Part shown: positions 45,306 through 53,256 of the stretch, piece by piece
Layout of the letters: the number at the start of each line of letters is the position of its first letter
How positions within the stretch are numbered: position 1 is the stretch's first letter
From: Pedobacter duraquae
GTDB lineage: Bacteria; Bacteroidota; Bacteroidia; Sphingobacteriales; Sphingobacteriaceae
Assembly: GCF_004362245.1 (NCBI RefSeq)
Contig: NZ_SNWM01000005.1
Location: forward strand, 248,001-312,000
Direction: 5' to 3'
Length of the DNA stretch: 64,000 bases
Notes under the pieces: generated by a model
What the model was told of the DNA's origin: nothing
Seen by the model: the letters and a program-made list of their open reading frames with translations, nothing else
The model's database searches: none
Translations under genes and position numbers: made by a program

Positions 45306-47942
45306 TTATTTTCCGTTGATATAATCACGAAGATAACTGCACTCTCTGACTGCTGTTTCGTAAAAAGAGGTATTGCTGTATGTTTTTAATTCTTTAAAAT
45401 ACGCAGATGTACGCAGCGAAGCATCAAATTCTTGTTCTAATTTCTGGTACTGTTTATAATCCATGTTACTGGAATATTCCGGACGGATATGCTGTTTTTG
45501 ATCGCACTTTGCAAGCATATATGTACAACGTGCTTTCATTTCTGAATCTGTACTCTCCTCCCTGGCTTTGAGGAAATAGCTTTGTGCAAGTGTTGCCCGA
45601 ATATAGTCGCCGTCGTAATAATAAAAAGGAGCTCTGCCAAGGTCTGTAGAGGACCAAGTGTAAGAAATGTTTCTCCAGGAATTCCCGTCAACCGAAGTAC
45701 TATACAAGCCAAGACCCAACTTGAACAATGCATTTGCATCCTTAGGATTTGCCTTCAGCTTTCGCTGCGTAACATCCATCTCCCGGGCAAACTGAAGTTT
45801 GTTTAGTGCCTTAGTTGAGTAATCCCTTGGATAATCACTGAGCTGCATAAGAAAAGGATCTCCCTGAAGTTGCGTAGTTCCGGAATAGGCCGATTCCTGT
45901 CGGATGCTCAACAATTTAGGATTCTGTATTTTTGAGAAAGCAGTTACTGCCAGATTATACTGATGCTCACGTAAATACATCGTACCCAATAATTCATAAA
46001 GCAAATCACTCGGGATTCTTTTGATGTCTCTGGCAAGAAATGAAAGATAAGGAGCTGTCACACCTTTTGTCCGCCAATCAACAAGTTGTTTCATAGGTGC
46101 TGAATGCATAAAGTTGAACCAGAAATCGGGCATCACGTAGCCAGGGTAAAGTGCAGATGCATCATTCTTTATTTCCTGAAATCCCTGTTGGGTGGTTTTC
46201 ATCAGTGCGATTGCGGCCATTGCAGTATCCCGCTGCCGCAAATAAGCAGGAGCAAGTACGTACACATAAAAATCACGTTCAGTTTTTTCAAAGTTACTTC
46301 CTTTAGTCGCTTTTGCATTTAACCATTGCAATGCAGGTAGCAAAGCATCCTCATCAACTTTTTTAATGCTTTTAAGGCGCTGTGCAGATAATAGTAATTT
46401 AACGATCTGCTTCTGGTCATTTAGTTTTGATGTAAGCTGTTTATTGTCAAGTTTACTTAACTCTTGCAGGCCCTCTTCTGGTTTATTCTGCATAAAATAT
46501 AGATAGGCGTTTGCAAGGTTTCCTATGTTTGGCTCAGGATATTTGTTATCACTAACCAGCTTATTGCAAAAAGTTCTGAGTTTTTCAATATGACCGTTGT
46601 ATAAGGTCTGCACACTATCTGGCTGTGTTACAAAAAAACTTCCTTCAGATTCTGCGACAGGAATTTTTGCGTCTTTTTTTCCAGATGAAAAAGCAAACCA
46701 AATAATCCCCGCCAGACCTAAAACTGATAGTGCTAAAGCAGATCCAAATATTGGCTTTGAACGAACAGATCTTTTATAATAAAATAAAAATATACCTATT
46801 GCTATGCCAAGTAGCGCCAATCCGACGTATAAAGGCCATTTTGGGTTTTTGACAATTGTTCTCTGGGCAGGAGTATTAATGCTAGCGGTGCGATAACTAT
46901 AATCAGAGGCATTATTTAGTAGCGGACTTAAATAATTTTGTTCAAGCTTGTTTATTTCTCTTACCAAAAGCACACCTACCATTGGTGACTGAGGTTGGTA
47001 TTGATAAACCTTTTCCAAATCCCATATGCTCATATCGGCTTTTCCAAAGCCATTGATGGCATAAATAAATGATTTTTCAGAATCATTTTTAGCCAGTTTA
47101 ATCTGTGGTTCCAAGTCATTATTCATGTAATGATAGTTTCGATAAGCTTGAACTCTACGTTCAGGATAACCTGCAAAAACTTTTGAGAAAAGGTAGGCTG
47201 CCAATATGGTGTCACCCATTTTTCTGGCCTCGCCGGCTTTGAAGGAAAGTGCCCAGCCTTTTACATGACTCGTTGATTTGTGCGAAACAATGTTTTTCTG
47301 ATAAACGGCAGAGGCTTCTTCGTACTTGAAGCCGAAATGGTAAAGGCGCTGAGCCTGGTAGTAATATCTTAGTTTCACAAAGTCATCAGCAACGCCATCT
47401 GCCAGTCGCAATGCTTTTTCAGCGGCAATGCTTAAGGCGGTACTGTCAGGTAAGGTGGGGTTCCATAAATCGTACGCCCGATTGGCAATAGGTTCAACTT
47501 CACGGGCGAATCTAAAGTATCCCAATGCAGGTTCACTGCCTGGTGTAGATAATGCTTTTAAAAAGGTATTCCCACTGAGGCTATCCGGCAGGATACCATT
47601 TCCTGCTATATAATTGTCCACTGCTGCATTTGCTGTGGGGTCTAGCTGATACATGATCTTTTTAACATCTGCAGGCTTAACGTCGTCACCAAGGTGTGTA
47701 GCCCACTCTTTCGCATTGATATCGACTTCACTAGCAGGCTCCTCGTCGTCATATAAGAAAGAGTAGTCTGTAAAGTAGAAAGCTTTGTAATCTTTCCCAC
47801 CCTGAATATCGGAATGGAAAAATGAGGTATAATAATCGTAGGGGTCAATCTCACCTCCACAAGCCCAAATAACAAGGTTGCCCGTAGAGACAAGGGCGAT
47901 TAAACTAGCGGAAAATAGCAGTAGTTTTTTCCAAATCTTCAT
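45306..47942 (-). CDS. Large TPR-like membrane protein of unknown function
   Basis: 878 residues. It starts with a hydrophobic segment (WKKLLLFSASLIALVSTGNLVIWACGGEIDPYDYYTSFF) that may be a signal peptide; the CGGEIDPYDYY stretch is a conserved-looking signature. Residues about 120-340 are helical repeats of TPR or Sel1 type. Two membrane helices sit in the middle (about 375-395 and 400-420, WPLYVGLALLGIAIGIFLFYY and FGSALALSVLGLAGIIWFAF). A second, longer helical-repeat region follows to the C-terminus (for example LLYELLGTMYLREHQYNLAVTAFSKIQ). I do not recognise the family. The preceding lipoprotein gene overlaps it by 38 bp, so the two are translated together and probably work as a pair in the envelope. 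Confidence 0.8.
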   Translation of the reverse strand: MKIWKKLLLFSASLIALVSTGNLVIWACGGEIDPYDYYTSFFHSDIQGGKDYKAFYFTDYSFLYDDEEPASEVDINAKEWATHLGDDVKPADVKKIMYQLDPTANAAVDNYIAGNGILPDSLSGNTFLKALSTPGSEPALGYFRFAREVEPIANRAYDLWNPTLPDSTALSIAAEKALRLADGVADDFVKLRYYYQAQRLYHFGFKYEEASAVYQKNIVSHKSTSHVKGWALSFKAGEARKMGDTILAAYLFSKVFAGYPERRVQAYRNYHYMNNDLEPQIKLAKNDSEKSFIYAINGFGKADMSIWDLEKVYQYQPQSPMVGVLLVREINKLEQNYLSPLLNNASDYSYRTASINTPAQRTIVKNPKWPLYVGLALLGIAIGIFLFYYKRSVRSKPIFGSALALSVLGLAGIIWFAFSSGKKDAKIPVAESEGSFFVTQPDSVQTLYNGHIEKLRTFCNKLVSDNKYPEPNIGNLANAYLYFMQNKPEEGLQELSKLDNKQLTSKLNDQKQIVKLLLSAQRLKSIKKVDEDALLPALQWLNAKATKGSNFEKTERDFYVYVLAPAYLRQRDTAMAAIALMKTTQQGFQEIKNDASALYPGYVMPDFWFNFMHSAPMKQLVDWRTKGVTAPYLSFLARDIKRIPSDLLYELLGTMYLREHQYNLAVTAFSKIQNPKLLSIRQESAYSGTTQLQGDPFLMQLSDYPRDYSTKALNKLQFAREMDVTQRKLKANPKDANALFKLGLGLYSTSVDGNSWRNISYTWSSTDLGRAPFYYYDGDYIRATLAQSYFLKAREESTDSEMKARCTYMLAKCDQKQHIRPEYSSNMDYKQYQKLEQEFDASLRTSAYFKELKTYSNTSFYETAVRECSYLRDYINGK

Positions 47943-48930
47943 AACTGAATTTTTTGAGTAGCTGTTCGTCTAAATGAAAGTAGATCATGTTGATCTTATT
48001 GGTATTGAGGTACTGTGCTATATAAACAGCGGCAGCCTGCAGTTGTTTGATCGGAACAGATTCCCAGCGTAATTCATCATTAATTGTCAGTCCGTACTCT
48101 GGTAGGTCCTTTTTTGCAAGAAAGCGATTTGGCTTGATCTCCTTAAATAATGCGGTATCGTGAAGGACAACTTCGGTGATTTTTTTAGGAATTCCGATGT
48201 AGGCCTGCTTTCTGAATGCCACAGCCCAGCTAAACAGTGGTAAGCCCACATCTACCGGCAGGGGGTAATTTCCTATGTTTTTACCAATATACTTCTCCAG
48301 TTCTGCTTGTTCGAGAATAGAATTTTGATCGCCATACTGACGGAGATTACCCATGTTATAGCACATGAGCATCACACGATCTACCGGAGGAATGCCGCTT
48401 GCTATCAGATTTTTAAGTTGATGTAGTCGTAAGGTAGCAGAGAGATTAGTTTGTTGTTTAGATAACTTGTGTTTTAATTCAGTAAGTAAGAAGAAGTAAT
48501 TTTCCCGTGTGCTTTTTGTCCAGTCGCAGTCTATCTGAAGTTCAGCAATCTTATTTTTTCCAGCTTGGCTTACCTTACCTTTAACAAAGAAAAGAATCTT
48601 GGTAGCAAGATCACTTAGTTGCTGGTGCGATCTATTCTTGAGTACATTATTTACAATAAATACCACTGGCACGAGTTCACGACGAGCTGGGATCTTATCC
48701 TTAAAAATGACTGGTGAGATCGGTACTGGGGCAGATCCGTTTTCAGATATGTCAATATCCATAATTCGGACATACATTCTGGTGCTGTGCAGCGTATCTA
48801 GCCAAGTATCTTCGATTGAACTAGCTTCGTAACTTGTTTTCCAATAATAGAATGACGCATCAACCTCCCGCTTTTTGTGGCAAGAACTGAAGAGAGCGAA
48901 AAATAATAACAACACACCTAATCGAAACAT
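47905..48930 (-). CDS. Lipoprotein with TIM-barrel-like domain, unknown function
   Basis: About 341 residues from ATG 48930. The signal ends in a lipobox (LFSSC, then HKKRE). The mature part shows alternating strands and helices compatible with a TIM barrel: TRMYVRIMDIDIS, LVPVVFIVNNV, AELQIDCDWT, LSATLRLHQL, VDRVMLMCYNMG, LPVDVGLPLFSW and INMIYFHLDEQ. Several strand ends carry acidic residues (DID, DCDWT) as in GH18-like barrels, but no catalytic signature is certain. It overlaps the 878-residue gene by 38 bp and starts the operon; it is divergent from a Crp/Fnr regulator (85 bp between starts). Function unknown. Confidence 0.78.
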   Translation of the reverse strand: MFRLGVLLLFFALFSSCHKKREVDASFYYWKTSYEASSIEDTWLDTLHSTRMYVRIMDIDISENGSAPVPISPVIFKDKIPARRELVPVVFIVNNVLKNRSHQQLSDLATKILFFVKGKVSQAGKNKIAELQIDCDWTKSTRENYFFLLTELKHKLSKQQTNLSATLRLHQLKNLIASGIPPVDRVMLMCYNMGNLRQYGDQNSILEQAELEKYIGKNIGNYPLPVDVGLPLFSWAVAFRKQAYIGIPKKITEVVLHDTALFKEIKPNRFLAKKDLPEYGLTINDELRWESVPIKQLQAAAVYIAQYLNTNKINMIYFHLDEQLLKKFSYEDLEKTTAIFR

Positions 48931-49015
48931 ACTCAAATATGAATTAATTTGTCGGTACTTTTATTCCAATGATAGTTACATTTATCGCGATATTAACAAG
49001 CCTAAATCTTATTGT

Positions 49016-49591
49016 ATGAGTAGCCAGCTGATTACACATATGGAAAAATTCGTGAATTTGTCTCCAGAAGATCGGTTCGCACTCGTTAATTACTTCAAAT
49101 CTATTGCCTATAAAAAGAAAGAATTGTTACTCAGTTCTGAAGATGTGTGCCGTTCAACTTACTTTGTGATTAAGGGGTGCTTACGGATGTATTTTATTAC
49201 TGAAAAGGGGGTAGAACAAACGATGCAATTTGCATTGGAAAATTGGTGGATAAGCGACTATATGGCGTTTACAAATCAACAAAGGACCGAATTCTATATA
49301 CAGGCTGTTGAGGCAACAGAAGTATTGGTTATTGACTACCATTCGCTCGAATTGCTGTATCAACAGGTGCCTGTTACCGAACGGTATTTTAGATTAGTTT
49401 ATCAAAAAATGGCCGCTGCCGCCCAACAGAGAGCAAAGTATTTCCAAGACTTTTCAAAGGAAGAAATCTATAACCATTTCAATAAGCGTTTTCCGGAGTT
49501 TATTCAACGTGTTCCACAATACCTTATCGCCTCTTATCTTGGCTTTACTCCAGAATATCTAAGTGAAATCAGAAAAAAAAATCTTTCTTAA
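49016..49591 (+). CDS. Crp/Fnr family transcriptional regulator
   Basis: 191 residues from ATG 49016 (MSSQLITHMEKFVNLS); the frame is open further upstream but that part overlaps the divergent gene. The cyclic-nucleotide-binding-like beta-roll occupies residues 1-120 (KKKELLLSSEDVCRSTYFVIKGCLRMYFITEKGVEQTMQFALENWWISD). The C-terminal helix-turn-helix is QYLIASYLGFTPEYLSEIRKK. It follows the common Bacteroidota layout in which such a regulator sits directly upstream of an AhpD/carboxymuconolactone-decarboxylase gene, its probable target. Ligand unknown. Confidence 0.9.
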   Translation: MSSQLITHMEKFVNLSPEDRFALVNYFKSIAYKKKELLLSSEDVCRSTYFVIKGCLRMYFITEKGVEQTMQFALENWWISDYMAFTNQQRTEFYIQAVEATEVLVIDYHSLELLYQQVPVTERYFRLVYQKMAAAAQQRAKYFQDFSKEEIYNHFNKRFPEFIQRVPQYLIASYLGFTPEYLSEIRKKNLS

Positions 49592-49649
49592 ACCAGTTTA
49601 AGTTTCCTGGATGTCAGTCCAACTAATTTTGGCTATCAAATTAAACATC

Positions 49650-50093
49650 ATGAAACAAAGAGTAAACATTGAACAAACATTTCCCAAAGGGTATAAAGCG
49701 ATGTTCGGACTGGAGCTTGCATTACAAGGCGGAAATCTTTCAAAAAGCCATAAAAATCTTATCAAAATCCGGGCTTCTCAAATAAATGGATGTGCATACT
49801 GCATTGATATGCATACCAAGGAAGCACTTAAGGCAGGCGAATCCCAACAGCGACTGTTTCTGGTTTCGGCTTGGAGCGAGACAACACTTTTTAATGAAGA
49901 AGAAAAAGCAATATTTTCACTGGTGGAAGCTGTAACACTGATTCATCGGGCTGGTGTGTCAGATGAAATATATGAAGAAGTTAGTCGATTTTTTGATGCA
50001 GATTATATTGCAGAACTTATCATGGCCATTATCACAATAAATGGATGGAACCGGCTTGCTATAGCAACGCATCTGCAAGTTATAGCCGATTAA
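49650..50093 (+). CDS. AhpD-like carboxymuconolactone decarboxylase family protein
   Basis: 147 residues from ATG 49650. The all-helical CMD/AhpD core contains the redox pair C-x2-C in INGCAYCIDMHTKEALKAG with the following histidine, as in alkylhydroperoxidase AhpD. The usual job is reduction of peroxides or related electrophiles with thiol chemistry. The neighbouring Crp/Fnr gene ends 58 bp upstream and probably controls it. A bidirectional terminator follows. Confidence 0.92.
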   Translation: MKQRVNIEQTFPKGYKAMFGLELALQGGNLSKSHKNLIKIRASQINGCAYCIDMHTKEALKAGESQQRLFLVSAWSETTLFNEEEKAIFSLVEAVTLIHRAGVSDEIYEEVSRFFDADYIAELIMAIITINGWNRLAIATHLQVIAD

Positions 50094-50098
50094 TAACC

Positions 50099-50146
50099 GG
50101 AAATGTCCATTTTGAAGATTTCACTCAAAATGGGCATGTTCCTTTT
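50099..50146. terminator. Bidirectional terminator between AhpD-like and DUF885 genes
   Basis: A long hairpin pairs GGAAATGTCCATTTTGA (50099-50115) with TCAAAATGGGCATGTTCC (50125-50142), with one bulge and one wobble, around a 9-base loop, followed by TTTT. It sits exactly between the two convergent stop codons. Confidence 0.75.
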
Positions 50147-50152
50147 ACTACG

Positions 50153-51937
50153 TTATTGTGATTTCGCCCAGTCATCCATCTTGGCTTCAAAGACACTCAG
50201 CGGCATAGCTCCGTCTTTCAAAACCTGGTTGTGGAATTCGGCCAAATTAAATTTCTTACCCAAAAGCTGTTCATATTTTTTGCGGAGCTCACGAATTTTA
50301 AGTGCACCGGTTTTATATCCTAATGCTTGTGCCGGGATCCCCATGTAACGTTCGATTTCTGCGGTAGCCCCCTGTTCGCTGATCGCTTCATTGTCCATCA
50401 TATAACTAATTGCCTGATCCCGGGTCATCGCTTTGGTGTGTATAGCCACGTCGACTACCAATCGGATTGCACGGTGCATCTCATCACCCAAAGCTCCCAT
50501 GTGTTGATAAGGGTCAGTATACAAACCTAGTTCTTTCCCTAAAGACTCGCAGTACAGCGCCCAGCCTTCTACATAAGCGTTTTCGAAAATCAAAAACCGG
50601 CGAAATTTTGGTAATGTAGTATTTTCCTGTGTTAAGGAAATCTGATAATGATGACCCGGAATAGCCTCGTGCAGAAAAAGAGATTCCATGCCCGACGTGA
50701 TATTAAATGTTTTTGCATCCAAAATGGGAACATAAAAAATACCCGGTCGTTTACCGTCTGCAGATCCTGGATTATATTCGGCACTAGCCGAAGCAGCTCT
50801 GAATGCTTCAGTCTGTTTGATCATGAATGGTGTTTTTGGTACGTGATTAAACATCTTTTCCAGGTTTGGCTTTATTCGCTGATGAATATTTTCAAAAGCA
50901 GCAAGTACTTCCGCCGGGTTTTTATAGGGTGTGAATTTTTTGTCGGTTTTCATGTATTCGAAAAATGCTTTTCTGTCACCCTTAAAGCCGACAACATTTT
51001 TGATGCTGTCCATTTTTTTACTGATCCGTACCACTTCACTCAAGCCTGTTTGATAGATTTCTTCAGGTGTAAGCGTAGTGGAAGTTTGTTGTTTAACAAG
51101 GTAGGCATATTTAGCCTTCCCGTCTGTTACTGAAGATAAACCCGATGTGTTGCGCGCATGAGCAAGGTATGTGTTTTGTAAATAGTTAGCCAGTTTCTGA
51201 TAAGCAGGTACTGCGGCATGCATAATGGTAGCGCGATAGGCATCCGTCAACATCTTTTTGTCTACTGTAGAAAAGTTTGCAGGAATATTCTTAATCGGAT
51301 CGTAGAAAATGCTCTTACTCGGGTCCGTCACCACAAAACTTTGCATTTGCGGAATCATTTTAACAACCAATGCCCTCGGAAGGACTACTCCGGTTTTAAT
51401 TCCCCTGTCAAAGTTAGCAATTGCAGTGTCGGTCCAGGACGTAAAAGCTGTAAGACGCTTTAGCCAGTCCTCATAGTTTCTAACGGTGTTGAAGGGTTGA
51501 GCGTTGCTCCCAGATCCATACTGCCCAATAGTCAAGGGAAGGGCGAACATCTGGTTAAATGGCATGTATTCAAGGTGGTATTTAAACCCATCCAAATTTG
51601 TCTGGAGCTCGTATGCGAAAATATCATAGGAGAGTTTATCGTTTGCATTTAACATCGCACGATTAAAGGTCTTGACACTATCAAGATAAGATTGGAAAAA
51701 ATCCTTGGCAATTTTAAGATCTGCAGCACCTGTATTTGGCAGCAGGTCGTTATAACGTTCATCGCCGATTGAAGTCGCCGTTAATGGATCAATCCTAAGG
51801 TATCCTTCATAATAGTTATCAAAAAGCCTTGCTAGTTCTTTATTGGTGCTGATCGGGCTATTTTGATCACTGGTGCCATTTTGTTTACAAGCTGCAATCG
51901 CAAGTGTGATACACAATGCAAATACTATTTTTTTCAT
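50153..51937 (-). CDS. DUF885 family lipoprotein, putative metallo-hydrolase
   Basis: 594 residues. A signal peptide ends in a lipobox (LAIAAC, then KQNG). The long helical DUF885 domain covers the rest, with the metal-binding motif HEAIPGHHYQ (H-E-x3-G-H-H) near residue 430 and the downstream glutamate in FENAYVEGWALYCE. The family resembles zinc metallopeptidases of gluzincin type; substrates are unknown. The mature protein should be anchored in the envelope, facing the periplasm or outside. The gene is monocistronic. Confidence 0.92.
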   Translation of the reverse strand: MKKIVFALCITLAIAACKQNGTSDQNSPISTNKELARLFDNYYEGYLRIDPLTATSIGDERYNDLLPNTGAADLKIAKDFFQSYLDSVKTFNRAMLNANDKLSYDIFAYELQTNLDGFKYHLEYMPFNQMFALPLTIGQYGSGSNAQPFNTVRNYEDWLKRLTAFTSWTDTAIANFDRGIKTGVVLPRALVVKMIPQMQSFVVTDPSKSIFYDPIKNIPANFSTVDKKMLTDAYRATIMHAAVPAYQKLANYLQNTYLAHARNTSGLSSVTDGKAKYAYLVKQQTSTTLTPEEIYQTGLSEVVRISKKMDSIKNVVGFKGDRKAFFEYMKTDKKFTPYKNPAEVLAAFENIHQRIKPNLEKMFNHVPKTPFMIKQTEAFRAASASAEYNPGSADGKRPGIFYVPILDAKTFNITSGMESLFLHEAIPGHHYQISLTQENTTLPKFRRFLIFENAYVEGWALYCESLGKELGLYTDPYQHMGALGDEMHRAIRLVVDVAIHTKAMTRDQAISYMMDNEAISEQGATAEIERYMGIPAQALGYKTGALKIRELRKKYEQLLGKKFNLAEFHNQVLKDGAMPLSVFEAKMDDWAKSQ

Positions 51938-52012
51938 CTTGATGGGATTTATTATTTAAAGCTAATTGTTTTAGGCGTTAAAGCTGTAAAATTTTCAATG
52001 ACCGAATTTATA

Positions 52013-52034
52013 ATTCCTTAATGATTCCTTATTG
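52013..52034. promoter_or_regulatory. Tandem 11-bp direct repeat upstream of the phosphatase gene
   Basis: ATTCCTTAATG and ATTCCTTATTG lie head to tail (10 of 11 identical), 51 bp before the ATG at 52085. Two 7-bp half-sites spaced by one helical turn are the usual layout for OmpR/PhoB-type regulators, so this may be an operator; no binding is shown. Confidence 0.4.
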
Positions 52035-52084
52035 TGGAAGGTAAGGCATTCTGTATACATTAGTCCGATATTGAAAATCTTACT

Positions 52085-53059
52085 ATGAGACGTAGAGACT
52101 TCGTTAAAGGCACCGCCATCGCGGCCCTGGGTGCTGTATTAGTTGATCCCTTGGATACCTTTGCCGAAACTGGTGAAACACAATTATCGAGTGACGATGT
52201 GTCAATGAGCTCTGCCTTACCTGATGATTACAGCCTACATTTTATGGCGGTGGGGGACTGGGGGCGCAATGGGGAATATGACCAGACTAAAGTAGCCCAA
52301 CAGATGGGGCTTTGGGCTGCGCAGAGACCTAATAATTTCATCATCTCGACCGGAGATAATATTTATCCCAAAGGAGTAGTCAGTGAGATGGATCCGCAAT
52401 GGCATTATTGCTTTGAAAGTATCTACACCGCACATTCATTACAATGTGATTGGTTTCCTGTTTTAGGTAACCATGATCATTTGTCTGACCCAGATGCGCA
52501 ACTCCGCTATTCAAAAATTAGCAGACGGTGGAATATGCCAGCAAAGTATTACACCAAAGAAGTGGATTTGAAAAACGGAAATGGAAAGGTACTCTTCGTA
52601 ATGATTGATACCGATCCTATGCTTTTTGATGAGAAAAAGGATTACACTACTAAGCAACTAACCTGGATAAATGATACGCTTAAAAATGCTTCGTCAGACA
52701 TAAAGTGGAAGATTGTTGTTGGCCACCATCCTTATTACACCGTTGGCCCCAGAATCAAAAATTATGACACCTTAAAGATAAGGGAGATCATGACGAAGGT
52801 ATTTCAGGAGCATAAAGTAGATGTCTATCTTTCCGGTCACGACCACTCCCTGCAGCACATTAAACCGGAAGGTGTTACACATCAATTTATCAGTGGTGCG
52901 GGGTCGGAACTTACACCCGTAACATCAGGTGTAGCCAACACACGTTTTCAGGCTTCAGAGCATGGTTTCATGTATTTCTCTATCGATAAAAACAGACTTA
53001 ATGTAAAAGCTGTAAATATGGATGGTAAGATGTTGTATGAGACCGAATTAACTAAGTAG
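52085..53059 (+). CDS. Exported metallophosphoesterase (purple/tartrate-resistant acid phosphatase-like)
   Basis: 324 residues. The N-terminus MRRRDFVKGTAIAALGAVLVDP has the twin-arginine pattern (RRRDFVKG), pointing to Tat export after folding with metals. The calcineurin-like domain has the dinuclear metal motifs in order: FMAVGDWGRNG, STGDNIYPKG, VLGNHDHL, VVGHHPYYTVG and SGHDHSLQ. These fit the type-5 acid phosphatase branch. It releases phosphate from organic esters in the periplasm. SusC and SusD genes follow after 197 bp, and tandem repeats upstream may be a regulator site. Confidence 0.93.
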   Translation: MRRRDFVKGTAIAALGAVLVDPLDTFAETGETQLSSDDVSMSSALPDDYSLHFMAVGDWGRNGEYDQTKVAQQMGLWAAQRPNNFIISTGDNIYPKGVVSEMDPQWHYCFESIYTAHSLQCDWFPVLGNHDHLSDPDAQLRYSKISRRWNMPAKYYTKEVDLKNGNGKVLFVMIDTDPMLFDEKKDYTTKQLTWINDTLKNASSDIKWKIVVGHHPYYTVGPRIKNYDTLKIREIMTKVFQEHKVDVYLSGHDHSLQHIKPEGVTHQFISGAGSELTPVTSGVANTRFQASEHGFMYFSIDKNRLNVKAVNMDGKMLYETELTK

Positions 53060-53121
53060 TTCTTTCTGATGTGTTGTTCGGCTTTTAAATGGCTAGTGTT
53101 AAGGCAACGTGTATATTAATT

Positions 53122-53227
53122 TTAACATTGTTTAGCGTTACTTAACAATTACTATATAATTGAATCGATTTCCTAATGTTAAAGTAAACAAAAGTTGTTG
53201 ATTAATACCCAATCACTTAACAATCAC
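53122..53227. promoter_or_regulatory. Repeated TTAACA motifs upstream of SusC gene
   Basis: TTAACA occurs at 53122-53127 and 53142-53147, with a related TTAGCG exactly between (53132-53137), giving a 10-bp period. ACTTAACAATTAC (53140-53152) recurs as ACTTAACAATCAC at 53215-53227. ATTGTT/AACAAT also make a short inverted repeat. Such phased repeats suggest a regulator-binding region for the SusC/SusD transcript. Confidence 0.4.
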
Positions 53228-53256
53228 AGCCTAGTTTTACCGGAAATTAGAAAACG

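Noticed and set aside
50648..51133. 161-codon forward frame antisense to the DUF885 gene
   Set aside because: It lies wholly inside a well-supported gene; product is rich in Phe, Cys and His without family resemblance.
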